Shown here piece after piece: positions 1-7,081 of a stretch of 18,283 bases of DNA. The DNA is from Flavobacteriales bacterium (GTDB lineage Bacteria > Bacteroidota > Bacteroidia > Flavobacteriales > BACL11), in assembly GCA_002683775.1 (NCBI GenBank), contig NYTT01000029.1, positions 1 through 18,283 on the forward strand, read 5' to 3'. The position numbers were made by a program, and so were the translations under genes. The notes beneath the pieces were generated by a model. The model saw nothing but the letters and a program-made list of their open reading frames with translations, ran no database searches and was not told the origin of the DNA. Position 1 is the stretch's first letter; each line of letters starts with the position of its first letter.

Positions 1-665
1 ATACTTATACTTGGGAAGATGATAGCTCATCAATTGATAGGTGGATTTATCCAACAAATTATGAAAATATTTATACTTTAAATATTACAGATCCAAGTTG
101 TAGTGATACTTACCAGGTATACGTTAATGTATTTGTAGATTTTATTGATGCTATGCCAATGTCATCTCCAGGAATTGAAAATGGTTCCTACCCAGTTGTT
201 TTAGAAGGCGATAACTTAACATTATTTTCAGATAATAATAATTGTTCTAATTATACATGGACTTGGACAGACAGTACTATCAATAATAATAGTGGCACAA
301 TTATTGTTGAAGATTTACAGAAGTCTGATTGGTACTTTTTAGATGTTGAAAATGCTCAAGGTTGCTTAGGGTATGATTCAATATATGTAGTTGTTGGGGT
401 TCAGGTTTATGACGCAATTACACCTAATAATGATGGATATAATGACACATGGAAACCGCTAGACATTGAGTCTTATGAAGATGCATTAGTACAAGTTTTT
501 AATAGATGGGGCGGATTAGTATTTGAGTCTAAAGGAGGTATAGATTATATAGCATGGGATGGAACTAATGATGGCAAAGAGCTTGCTGTAGGAACGTACT
601 ATTATATTATTGATCTTAATTCTGGCGATGAGCCACAAACAGGTCCAATTACAATTATAAGATAA
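1..665 (+). CDS. T9SS type B sorting-domain surface protein, C-terminal part (5' end outside window)
   Basis: The frame is open from base 3 to the TAA at 663-665, so this is the end of a larger protein that begins before the window; an internal ATG at 153 is not a credible start because coding continues upstream. The visible upstream residues are rich in Tyr, Thr, Asn and Asp and look like Ig-like/PKD-type beta-sandwich repeats of a Bacteroidota adhesin. The last ~85 residues match the gliding-motility-associated C-terminal domain (type B CTD): ITPNNDGYNDTW, then VFNRWGGLVFES, then AWDGTNDGKELAVGTYYYII. In known systems this domain directs export through the type IX secretion system and attachment to the cell surface. 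The stop codon touches the ATG of a PorP/SprF-family gene, the arrangement of sprB-sprF-like pairs. The ligand or substrate cannot be told from this fragment. Confidence 0.9.
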   Translation, partial: TYTWEDDSSSIDRWIYPTNYENIYTLNITDPSCSDTYQVYVNVFVDFIDAMPMSSPGIENGSYPVVLEGDNLTLFSDNNNCSNYTWTWTDSTINNNSGTIIVEDLQKSDWYFLDVENAQGCLGYDSIYVVVGVQVYDAITPNNDGYNDTWKPLDIESYEDALVQVFNRWGGLVFESKGGIDYIAWDGTNDGKELAVGTYYYIIDLNSGDEPQTGPITIIR

Positions 666-1595
666 ATGAAAATTATTAAAATGAAAAGAATATCAGTCTT
701 AATTTTTACTATTTGTTTGGTGGTTGATATGAATGCTCAACAGCTTCCTCAAATTACACAATATATGAATAATAACTATGCTGTTAATCCTGCAATTGCT
801 GGAATGTATGATTATTATCAAGTTAATACATCTATTAGAAATCAATGGGCGGGAATGAACGAGGGCCCAAGAACATCTGTTATTAGTATATATGGAAAGC
901 ATAGTGATAATGTTGGACTTGGAGGAACTGTTTATAATGATTTCACTGGGCCCACTAGTAGAATTGGAGGATCGGCTTCATACTCGTATATGATTAAACT
1001 TTCAAAGCAAATTAATTTGTCATTCGCTCTTCAGGCAGGATTCACACAGTTCAAAATAATTAAAGATAATCTAACTGTTAAAGATCAAGATGATCCACTT
1101 ATGTTAGGTGGGGATATTGTAAGAACTTTACCTGATGCCACATTTGGCTTTAATTTAAGTGGAGAAAAATGGTATCTTGGTGTGGCTATACCACAATTAT
1201 TAAGTACTGAGCTTAAATTAATGGATAATGATTTTGCAAGAATTTATGATACTACTAGTCAAGCAGGAAAATTAGCTAGCCATTTATATGTATTAGGATC
1301 TTATACATATAATGTTACTTCTAGAATATCTCTTGAGCCTAGTTTATTTTTGAAATCTGTTGAGGGAGCTAATTCTCAAATAGATATTGGTCTTAAAGCA
1401 GAATATAAAGAGATTGTCTGGGCTGGTATGAATTATAAAATGAACAATGATCTTTCAACAATAGCAGCATTATTTGGATTTATGATAAATGAAAGGTTTA
1501 ATATTGGTTATTCTTTGGGTTTGCCTACATCTGAATCAAGCTTGTATTATTCGGGTTCACACGAGTTTATGCTAGGGATAAAGCTAGGAAATTAA
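666..1595 (+). CDS. PorP/SprF-family type IX secretion outer-membrane protein
   Basis: A 309-residue protein with an N-terminal signal peptide (basic start, hydrophobic core ISVLIFTICLVV, likely cleavage after NAQ) followed by the family signature PQITQYMNNNYAVNPAIAGM and IRNQWAGMNEGPRTS. Alternating polar/hydrophobic, Gly- and Tyr-rich segments to the C-terminus fit an outer-membrane beta-barrel. PorP/SprF members act with T9SS substrates carrying type B C-terminal domains; SprF is needed for surface display of SprB in Flavobacterium. The gene follows its putative client with no intergenic base, so translational coupling is likely. An in-frame second ATG at 681 (MKRISVL) gives an equally good signal peptide; the first is kept because it abuts the upstream stop. 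A strong terminator follows, closing the operon. The family call is firm; the pairing with the upstream adhesin is inferred from position. Confidence 0.92.
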   Translation: MKIIKMKRISVLIFTICLVVDMNAQQLPQITQYMNNNYAVNPAIAGMYDYYQVNTSIRNQWAGMNEGPRTSVISIYGKHSDNVGLGGTVYNDFTGPTSRIGGSASYSYMIKLSKQINLSFALQAGFTQFKIIKDNLTVKDQDDPLMLGGDIVRTLPDATFGFNLSGEKWYLGVAIPQLLSTELKLMDNDFARIYDTTSQAGKLASHLYVLGSYTYNVTSRISLEPSLFLKSVEGANSQIDIGLKAEYKEIVWAGMNYKMNNDLSTIAALFGFMINERFNIGYSLGLPTSESSLYYSGSHEFMLGIKLGN

Positions 1596-1616
1596 TATTT
1601 TGAAATCTAAGAAAAG

Positions 1617-1648
1617 AAAAAACCCTCACTTTATGTGAGGGTTTTTTT
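1617..1648 (+). terminator. Intrinsic terminator after the PorP/SprF gene
   Basis: A perfect hairpin: AAAAAACCCTCAC (1617-1629) pairs with GTGAGGGTTTTTT (1635-1647) around a 5-base loop (1630-1634), with a GC-rich CCCTCAC/GTGAGGG core and a T run on the 3' side. The A run and T run make it potentially bidirectional. It lies 21 bases after the stop codon and is the only strong intrinsic terminator in the window. Confidence 0.93.
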
Positions 1649-1650
1649 AT

Positions 1651-1695
1651 GTTGTATAACGACATACAACCCAAAACAAGTATTACGACATACAA
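1651..1695. repeat. Inverted repeat plus imperfect direct repeat, possible operator
   Basis: GTTGTAT (1651-1657) and ATACAAC (1664-1670) form a perfect 7-bp inverted repeat around AACGAC. The block TATAACGACATACAA (1655-1669) recurs as TATTACGACATACAA (1681-1695), 14 of 15 bases identical at a 26-base offset. A further ATACAAC half-site lies at 1788-1794, near the promoter of the next gene. This may be a regulator binding array for the rhodanese-thioredoxin gene or simply a local duplication; nothing proves function. Confidence 0.4.
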
Positions 1696-1816
1696 TTATA
1701 CTATTAAAATTAAGATGTAAAAAGATGTTATATTTAAGATTTCAACAGTAATTTGTTAATTTGCATATGATTATAGAGATAAAGATTATACAACTTCATT
1801 ATCTAAATTTATATTT

Positions 1817-1824
1817 TATTTTTG
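1817..1824 (+). promoter_or_regulatory. -7 promoter element TATTTTTG
   Basis: Exact match to the Bacteroidota -7 consensus TAnnTTTG, ending only 4 bases before the ATG at 1829. A start site about 6-8 bases downstream would put the mRNA 5' end at or beside the start codon. No clear -33 TTG is seen, and in such AT-rich DNA a chance match is possible. Confidence 0.55.
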
Positions 1825-1828
1825 TAAA

Positions 1829-2551
1829 ATGAAAAATATCCTAAGTGTAGTTTCTTTAGTACTACTTTTTTCTTGTCAAGGTCAGAATACGGACATAATA
1901 AGAAATGTAGATGCTATTAGATTTAATCAATTAATTTGCCACAAAGAGGGTATTATTATTGATGTTCGTACATCAGAAGAGTTTCAATCGGGTCATTTAA
2001 AAGATGCATCAAATATAGATTATTACTCTGATGATTTTTCTAAGAAAATAAATCTTGTACAGCGAGATGTGCCTATATATTTATACTGCAGAAGTGGTGG
2101 AAGATCATCTTCAGCTGCAAAAAAAATGCTAAAATTGGGATTCAAAGAGGTGTATAACTTGAATGATGGAATTTCATCTTGGATTTCTGAAGAATTAAGT
2201 GTAGTTAAATCAGAATCTAAGTTAATAAACAAAAAAACTAATCATAATGTAACTAAATTGGATATTGATAATTTTCTTAAAAATAATCAATTTAGTTTAT
2301 TGTATATCAGTACACAATGGTGCGTCCCATGCAAAAAATTAAAGCCAATTATAGATGGTCTGCAATTGGATTTTAATGATATAAATATCCTAAATATTGA
2401 TGCAGACATAAACAAGAATGAAATTACAGATTTTAATGTCACTAGCATTCCTGTCATTATTTTATTTAAAAATAATATAGAGATCTATCGAAATATTGGT
2501 TTTATATCTAAAGAGAGCTTATATAATCAATTAGCTATTATTAATAGATAA
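1829..2551 (+). CDS. Lipoprotein with rhodanese and thioredoxin domains
   Basis: A 240-residue protein. Residues 1-16 form a lipoprotein signal peptide with lipobox LFSC (lipidated Cys16). Residues ~25-123 are a rhodanese domain: IIIDVRTSEEFQSGHLKDA, then the active-site loop CRSGGRS with Cys87 and the typical SSWISE ending. Residues ~145-238 are a thioredoxin fold with the redox motif WCVPCKK (Cys165, Cys168) and the cis-proline segment TSIPVI (Pro208). Both catalytic sites are intact. The protein should sit on a membrane, facing the periplasm or exposed on the outer membrane, and handle persulfide sulfur or disulfides; the natural substrate is unknown. A TAnnTTTG promoter precedes the ATG by four bases, so it is probably transcribed on its own. 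The domain calls are firm; the coupling of sulfur transfer to thiol exchange is inference. Confidence 0.88.
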   Translation: MKNILSVVSLVLLFSCQGQNTDIIRNVDAIRFNQLICHKEGIIIDVRTSEEFQSGHLKDASNIDYYSDDFSKKINLVQRDVPIYLYCRSGGRSSSAAKKMLKLGFKEVYNLNDGISSWISEELSVVKSESKLINKKTNHNVTKLDIDNFLKNNQFSLLYISTQWCVPCKKLKPIIDGLQLDFNDINILNIDADINKNEITDFNVTSIPVIILFKNNIEIYRNIGFISKESLYNQLAIINR

Positions 2552-2575
2552 AGTTCAAAAGCTTAAAGTATTTAA

Positions 2576-2583
2576 TATATTTG
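2576..2583 (+). promoter_or_regulatory. -7 promoter element TATATTTG
   Basis: Exact TAnnTTTG match, 17 bases before the ATG at 2601, in the gap after the rhodanese-thioredoxin gene. It would give a leader of roughly 10 bases. Confidence 0.55.
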
Positions 2584-2600
2584 CGACCTTTAATTAAATT

Positions 2601-3701
2601 ATGAAGATCGCAATACTTGGGACAAGAGGAATTCCTAATAATTATGGTGGATTTGAACAGTGTGCGGAATATCTTGCTAAAGGTCTAATTGTAAAAGGAC
2701 ACAAGGTTGTAGTTTATTCTCCAAGTTTTCATCCATATACTAAAAATTTATACGAAGGTATAGAGATTAAAAAGATATATAGTCCACAAAAATTTCTTGG
2801 AGTGTCTGCTTCAAATTTTGTTTATGACTATTTATGTTTTAAAGATGCAGTAAATAGTGATTTTGATATTATCCTAGAGTTAGGATTAATTACATCTGCA
2901 CTATCAATTATTTTTTGTGATCATAAAGGTAAACCAGTTGTTACTAACTTAGATGGGTTAGAGTGGAAAAGATCAAAATGGAATTTTATAGTCCAAAAAA
3001 TTTCTAAGCTTTTAGAAAAGTATGGTGTTCAGTATTCTGATTATTTAATATCTGATAATATTGGAATTCAATCTTATATTCAAACTGAGTATGGTTGTAA
3101 ATCTACCTTTATTGCTTATGGCGCCTTAGATATTCAATCTCCTAATAATGCTTGTTTAGCTAATTATGGAATAAAGGATTCACCTTATTTCTTATCTATT
3201 GCTAGAATGGTGCCTGAGAATAATTTAGACCTAATACTTAGTGCATATATCCAAAGCGAATCTAAAATACCATATTATATTGTAGGTAATTATAAGACTA
3301 GCTATGGTAAATTTCTTTATGAAAAATATGCAGACAAAAATATTCATTTTTTGGGAGGAATTTATAACAAAAAGGATCTAGATAATCTAAGATATTTCTC
3401 TAAGCTTTATTTTCACGGCCATTCAGTTGGAGGAACTAATCCATCATTATTGGAAGCTATGTCTGCTAAAACATTAATAGTTGCAAATGATAATGAATTT
3501 AATAGATCAGTTCTTGAAGAAAATGCTTTTTACTTCTCATCAGAGCATGAACTAATTAATCTTTTTAATAAGAATTTAGATTCTTATAAGATAAAATTTG
3601 TAAACAATAATTTGAAGAAGATTAATGATGAATATAGATGGTCTACTACTGTAGATAAATATGAAACCTTATTTGAAGAAATTTTAAATTCTAAACAATA
3701 A
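2601..3701 (+). CDS. DUF1972-type GT4 glycosyltransferase
   Basis: A 366-residue GT-B fold glycosyltransferase. The N-terminus MKIAILGTRGIPNNYGGFEQ and the segment TNLDGLEWKRSKWN (~115-128) are the signature of the DUF1972 domain of rhamnosyltransferase-like enzymes, which build exopolysaccharide or O-antigen. The C-terminal donor-binding half is visible as SIARMVPENNLDLIL (~199-213) and GGTNPSLLEAMSAKTLIVA (~277-295), which carries the Glu of the GT4 E-x7-E region. It has no signal peptide or membrane helix and should work at the inner face of the cytoplasmic membrane. It stands alone, without a polysaccharide cluster, after its own promoter-like element. Its last 11 bases overlap the convergent hemW gene. 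The sugar donor and acceptor cannot be predicted. Confidence 0.9.
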   Translation: MKIAILGTRGIPNNYGGFEQCAEYLAKGLIVKGHKVVVYSPSFHPYTKNLYEGIEIKKIYSPQKFLGVSASNFVYDYLCFKDAVNSDFDIILELGLITSALSIIFCDHKGKPVVTNLDGLEWKRSKWNFIVQKISKLLEKYGVQYSDYLISDNIGIQSYIQTEYGCKSTFIAYGALDIQSPNNACLANYGIKDSPYFLSIARMVPENNLDLILSAYIQSESKIPYYIVGNYKTSYGKFLYEKYADKNIHFLGGIYNKKDLDNLRYFSKLYFHGHSVGGTNPSLLEAMSAKTLIVANDNEFNRSVLEENAFYFSSEHELINLFNKNLDSYKIKFVNNNLKKINDEYRWSTTVDKYETLFEEILNSKQ

Positions 3702-4818
3702 ATAAATCTGAAGCAATCATATCTGCAAAGCTTTTGCCAGATCTTGTTAATGTATATTTTTTTTTATCTGAAATAATAAATTCTTTATTCTCCCATTTAC
3801 TTATCTCATTTTGAAAATGAGATAATACTCCATAGCTGTATTTTTTTGCAATAATATCAATATCAATACCCCAAATTGTTCTTAATGAAGTATAAATATA
3901 TTCATTGTACTGTTCTGATTCACTTAAAAATTCATCTTCAAAATAATCTAAACCCAAATTTATATTACGAATATATTTTTTGTTTGAGGATATATTAGAC
4001 CTTCTAATATGTCCATTATAAGAATGTGCAGATGGACCAATACCTAAATAATGAATTGATTTCCAATAACCACTATTATGTTTTGAAAAAAAACCTTTTT
4101 TACCAAAGTTTGATATTTCATAATGAATAAATCCTTTTTCTTCCGCCTTGTTTTGTAATATATTAAATTGTTTAATTACGTTATTATCTGATAAGATTTT
4201 AACTTTGTTTTTTTTTACTATTTGAGATAATATCGTCTTATTTTCAACTGTAAGTGCATAAGCAGATAGATGCTGAATATCTAAATCAAATGCCTGTTCA
4301 ATATTTTGTTCCCAATCAGCTATACTTTGATTAGGTAAACCGTAAATTAAATCTATCGTAATATTATTGAAACCTATATTTTGTGCGAGTTTAATACTAT
4401 CAATAGCCTCATTAGCATTATGTGACCTCTTCATAAATTCTAAATCTTTGTCCTTAAATGATTGGACGCCTATACTTAGTCTATTTATGCCAATCTTTTT
4501 TAAGGCTTTAAGTTTATCAAATGTCAAATCATCTGGGTTACATTCAATTGTAATCTCTGCATTTGTAGATATGTTAAATGTATTATGAAGATGTTTTAAG
4601 ATTCCCTTTATTTCTGATTTTTCTAAAATTGAGGGAGTACCTCCTCCAAAATATAGAGTATCAATTAATTCATTATTGAGATAATCTTTACGATTTGCAA
4701 TCTCAAGTTTAATACATTTTAACATTTCTAGTTTGTCTTTTTGTATGATTGAAAAATGAAAATCACAATAAACACATCTTTGTTTACAGTACGGAATATG
4801 AATATATATACTAGCCAA
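3691..4818 (-). CDS. hemW: HemW-like radical SAM protein (heme chaperone; often named oxygen-independent coproporphyrinogen III oxidase)
   Basis: A 375-residue protein with the HemW start IYIHIPYCKQRCVYCDFHF: the SAM iron-sulfur ligands are Cys11, Cys15 and Cys18, followed by Asp-Phe as in HemW rather than the extra Cys of true HemN. GGGTPS (58-63), ECNPDDLT, RLSIGVQSF and LIYGLPNQS follow in the usual order, and the length is normal. HemW binds heme and delivers it to respiratory enzymes; it is not a coproporphyrinogen dehydrogenase. The start codon is TTG (4818-4816): the upstream in-frame codons contain no ATG before a TAA at 4833-4831, and the family N-terminus fits exactly at this TTG. 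The 3' end overlaps the convergent glycosyltransferase by 11 bases. Confidence 0.93.
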   Translation of the reverse strand: MASIYIHIPYCKQRCVYCDFHFSIIQKDKLEMLKCIKLEIANRKDYLNNELIDTLYFGGGTPSILEKSEIKGILKHLHNTFNISTNAEITIECNPDDLTFDKLKALKKIGINRLSIGVQSFKDKDLEFMKRSHNANEAIDSIKLAQNIGFNNITIDLIYGLPNQSIADWEQNIEQAFDLDIQHLSAYALTVENKTILSQIVKKNKVKILSDNNVIKQFNILQNKAEEKGFIHYEISNFGKKGFFSKHNSGYWKSIHYLGIGPSAHSYNGHIRRSNISSNKKYIRNINLGLDYFEDEFLSESEQYNEYIYTSLRTIWGIDIDIIAKKYSYGVLSHFQNEISKWENKEFIISDKKKYTLTRSGKSFADMIASDLFIV

Positions 4819-4825
4819 TTTTTTA

Positions 4826-4833
4826 TAAAATTA
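4826..4833 (-). promoter_or_regulatory. Possible -7 element TAATTTTA before hemW
   Basis: Read on the minus strand this is TAATTTTA, one base from TAnnTTTG, seven bases before the TTG start of hemW. The spacing resembles that at other genes here, but the AT richness makes it weak. Confidence 0.3.
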
Positions 4834-4982
4834 AGCTAATATATAAAACTTAATTATATAAAACATCTACCAAATTAACTGTGTAGTTTTAAAAAAAATT
4901 AATTTTTAGCGCGTGATCTAGCTTTGTTTTTAATTATCTAAAAACTAAAAAATATTCTAATTTGTGTTAAATATTATATTAA

Positions 4983-4992
4983 AGAGTACTCT
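4983..4992. promoter_or_regulatory. Perfect 10-bp palindrome AGAGTACTCT, possible operator
   Basis: It lies in the 226-base divergent region between hemW and msrBA, 40 bases before the msrBA -7 element. A perfect palindrome here could bind a dimeric repressor, but there is no second copy in the window. The rest of this spacer shows only AT-rich sequence and another TAnnTTTG match, TAGCTTTG, at 4919-4926. Confidence 0.25.
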
Positions 4993-5032
4993 ATTTTTTA
5001 TTTAAAATTAATAAACTCTTAAAGGCTTTACT

Positions 5033-5040
5033 TATTTTTG
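5033..5040 (+). promoter_or_regulatory. -7 promoter element TATTTTTG before msrBA
   Basis: Exact TAnnTTTG match ending 4 bases before the ATG at 5045, the same spacing as at 1829. It predicts a leaderless or nearly leaderless transcript. Confidence 0.55.
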
Positions 5041-5044
5041 CAAT

Positions 5045-5887
5045 ATGAATGAAGAATATTTTTCACACTTAACATCTGAAGAAAAAAAAATACTTATAGA
5101 TAAAGGTACAGAAACTCCTTTCTCAGGAAAATATAACAATTTTTTCGACGCTGGAATATTTATTTGCAGAGCTTGTAAAGCTCCCTTATATGAGTCAAAT
5201 ACAAAATTCAATTCAGGTTGCGGGTGGCCTTCATTTGATGACGAAATAAGCGGATCGATTAAAAGATATGATGATTTTAGAGGTGGGAGAATTCGTACAG
5301 AGATTTGTTGTGCTAAATGTGATGGTCATTTAGGACATGTATTTGTTGGAGAAAAAATTACACTTAATGATACTCGGCACTGCGTTAATTCATTAAGTAT
5401 TCAGTTTAAGTCATATAATAATTTAGATAGAGTTACTTTTGGTGCAGGAAGTTTTTGGAAAGTTGAAAATATTTTTAAAAATAAATCAGGTATATACATG
5501 ACCTCAGTTGGTTTCATGGGTGGTGAAATAGAAAATCCAACATATGATGAGGTTAGTAGGGGAGATACAAATCATATTGAGGTAGTTGATATATTTTTTG
5601 ATTCATCAGTAATCACTTTTGATGAGTTACTTAAAATATTCTGGTTTAATCATGATCCTACTTCATTAAATAGACAAGGCGATGACGAAGGCTCACAGTA
5701 TTCTTCAGTTATTTTTTATTACACAAAAAAGCAAAAGGACTATTCTAAAAAGGCAATCATTTTAGAAGAAAAAAAAAGGAAAAATAAAATTATAACTAAA
5801 TTAGAATCAGCTAAGATATTTTATCGAGCTGAAGAATATCATCAGAATTATTTAGTTAAAAATAATTTAGGAAATTACAGTCCTTAG
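5045..5887 (+). CDS. msrAB: MsrB-MsrA fusion methionine sulfoxide reductase with a Ser in place of the MsrA catalytic Cys
   Basis: A 280-residue two-domain protein. Residues 1-~122 are MsrB, which reduces methionine-R-sulfoxide: zinc Cys pairs C41/C44 and C89/C92, the GCGWPSF and GHLGHVF motifs, and the catalytic Cys113 in RHCVNSLSIQF are all present. Residues ~128-275 are MsrA (S-epimer reductase) in overall sequence: VTFGAGSFWKVE, HIEVVDIFFD, FNHDPTSLNRQG, QYSSVIFYY and RAEEYHQNYL. The invariant GCFW motif reads GSFW: Ser136, codon AGT at 5450-5452, replaces the nucleophilic Cys, and the MsrA half contains no other cysteine. Glu179, Asp204 and Tyr219 of the pocket are kept. MsrA activity is therefore predicted to be lost while MsrB should work. 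There is no signal peptide, so the protein is cytoplasmic. Its 3' end overlaps the convergent kinase gene by 21 bases. A one-base sequencing error (TGT to AGT) is possible. Confidence 0.93.
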   Translation: MNEEYFSHLTSEEKKILIDKGTETPFSGKYNNFFDAGIFICRACKAPLYESNTKFNSGCGWPSFDDEISGSIKRYDDFRGGRIRTEICCAKCDGHLGHVFVGEKITLNDTRHCVNSLSIQFKSYNNLDRVTFGAGSFWKVENIFKNKSGIYMTSVGFMGGEIENPTYDEVSRGDTNHIEVVDIFFDSSVITFDELLKIFWFNHDPTSLNRQGDDEGSQYSSVIFYYTKKQKDYSKKAIILEEKKRKNKIITKLESAKIFYRAEEYHQNYLVKNNLGNYSP

Positions 5888-7078
5888 ATTTTTAGGAAGT
5901 TTTATTGTAAAAGTTGTACCAACACCTTTTTCAGATTGACTCACAAAAATACTTCCTTTGTGATAGTCTTCAATTATTCTTTTTGATAATGAAAGCCCAA
6001 GACCCCAGCCTCTTTTTTTAGATGTTACACCAGGCTTAAATAATGTTTTAAAGATTGATTTATCTATACCTTCACCTGTATCTTTGATGTTTATTAAAAT
6101 AAAGGTAGAATCATCAATAACATCTATCGATATTTCTCCTTTACCTTTCATTGAATCTACTGCATTTTTTACTAGATTTTCTATTACCCATTCAAAGAGA
6201 ATATTACTAACTGGTATTAAAATTTTGGTTTTTGGTACAGAAATTTTGAAAATAGTATTTGAAGGCATTCTAGACTTAAGATATTCTATTGACTTATTGA
6301 TAAGTAGAACTATATCATATTTTACAAGTTCTGATTGTGAGCCAATTTTAGAAAACCGATCTGTTATAGTTTCAAGACGTTTAATATCCTTTTCCATTTC
6401 AATTACCATCTTTTCGTTTCCTGTTTGTTCCTTAAGTAATTCAGTCCAAGCCATAAGTGAAGATAGAGGCGTCCCAATTTGGTGTGCAGTTTCCTTGGCC
6501 ATTCCAACCCAAACCTGATTTTGTTCAGATCGTTTACTAGCGTTAAATAGATAATATGCAAAAAACATAAAAAGACTAATAAATCCAAGCTGATAAACTG
6601 GATAAAAACGTAATCTGTTAAGTAAAGCTGAATCTTTGTAGTAAATCCTTTGTTTGTCACCAACGATATTAACCTCAATTGGATCATCCCCATTATTTTT
6701 AATATTTAACAATTCTTCTCTTAAGTATTCCGGAGTTATTATAGTTTTATTGATGAGGCCAATCTTAAAGAGAATACTATCTATTTTGGAAAAAATTAGA
6801 AAATTTCTACTTTCTAAAATACTATCACATTCATCCACTAGAATAACTGGGATATTATTATTTTCAGATATAACTTTAATAGCTAATGAGTAATCCCCCT
6901 CTCCACTTAACCCAACTAATTGTTTAGTTGCGTCTGCCCAAAGTTCTATTTTTTTTCTTTCTTCATTTTTTAATTCTTTTACAAGAATATTAGTTATGAA
7001 AAGTGATAATATTCCTATGGAGATAGCTGTACCAATTAATACAAATTTCCAATTTTTCTTTTTTGAATAGATATTCAT
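5867..7078 (-). CDS. Membrane-bound sensor histidine kinase
   Basis: A 403-residue kinase. One membrane helix spans ~11-33 and a second ~160-179, enclosing a periplasmic sensor region of about 125 residues with no recognised motif. Residues ~187-245 are a HisKA-type dimerisation domain with phospho-acceptor His199 in ETAHQIGTPLSSL. The ATPase domain has the N box ENLVKNAVDSM (Asn301, Asn305), the G1 box DTGEGI (333-338) and the G2 box RGWGLGLSLSKR (356-367). All catalytic motifs are intact. It starts three bases after the AsmA-family stop codon, so the two are probably one transcript. No response regulator is adjacent, making it an orphan kinase; the link with AsmA suggests envelope sensing, but that is inference. 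The C-terminal 21 bases overlap the convergent msrBA gene. Confidence 0.93.
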   Translation of the reverse strand: MNIYSKKKNWKFVLIGTAISIGILSLFITNILVKELKNEERKKIELWADATKQLVGLSGEGDYSLAIKVISENNNIPVILVDECDSILESRNFLIFSKIDSILFKIGLINKTIITPEYLREELLNIKNNGDDPIEVNIVGDKQRIYYKDSALLNRLRFYPVYQLGFISLFMFFAYYLFNASKRSEQNQVWVGMAKETAHQIGTPLSSLMAWTELLKEQTGNEKMVIEMEKDIKRLETITDRFSKIGSQSELVKYDIVLLINKSIEYLKSRMPSNTIFKISVPKTKILIPVSNILFEWVIENLVKNAVDSMKGKGEISIDVIDDSTFILINIKDTGEGIDKSIFKTLFKPGVTSKKRGWGLGLSLSKRIIEDYHKGSIFVSQSEKGVGTTFTIKLPKNLRTVIS

Positions 7079-7081
7079 TTT

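Noticed and set aside
1651..1670. GTTGTAT...ATACAAC as a CRISPR repeat or integron attC site
   Set aside because: Only one full inverted unit, no regularly spaced 30-36 base repeats, no cas genes, and no proper GTTRRRY/RYYYAAC pair or integrase.
1596..1828. tRNA or structured RNA gene in the 233-base spacer
   Set aside because: No cloverleaf, T-loop GTTCGA-like motif or long GC stem apart from the terminator hairpin; the remainder is AT-rich with the short repeats described.
4919..4926. TAGCTTTG as the main msrBA promoter
   Set aside because: It matches TAnnTTTG but is 118 bases upstream of the ATG, while a better-placed TATTTTTG lies at 5033-5040; kept only as a remark.
6084..6518. 144-residue plus-strand reading frame opposite the kinase gene
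   Set aside because: Antisense shadow of the conserved HisKA/ATPase coding region; Ser/Ile-rich composition expected from reverse reading.
6403..6693. 96-residue minus-strand reading frame inside the kinase gene
   Set aside because: It lies in another frame of the histidine kinase coding sequence, matches no family I recognise and has no start context; it is a shadow frame.
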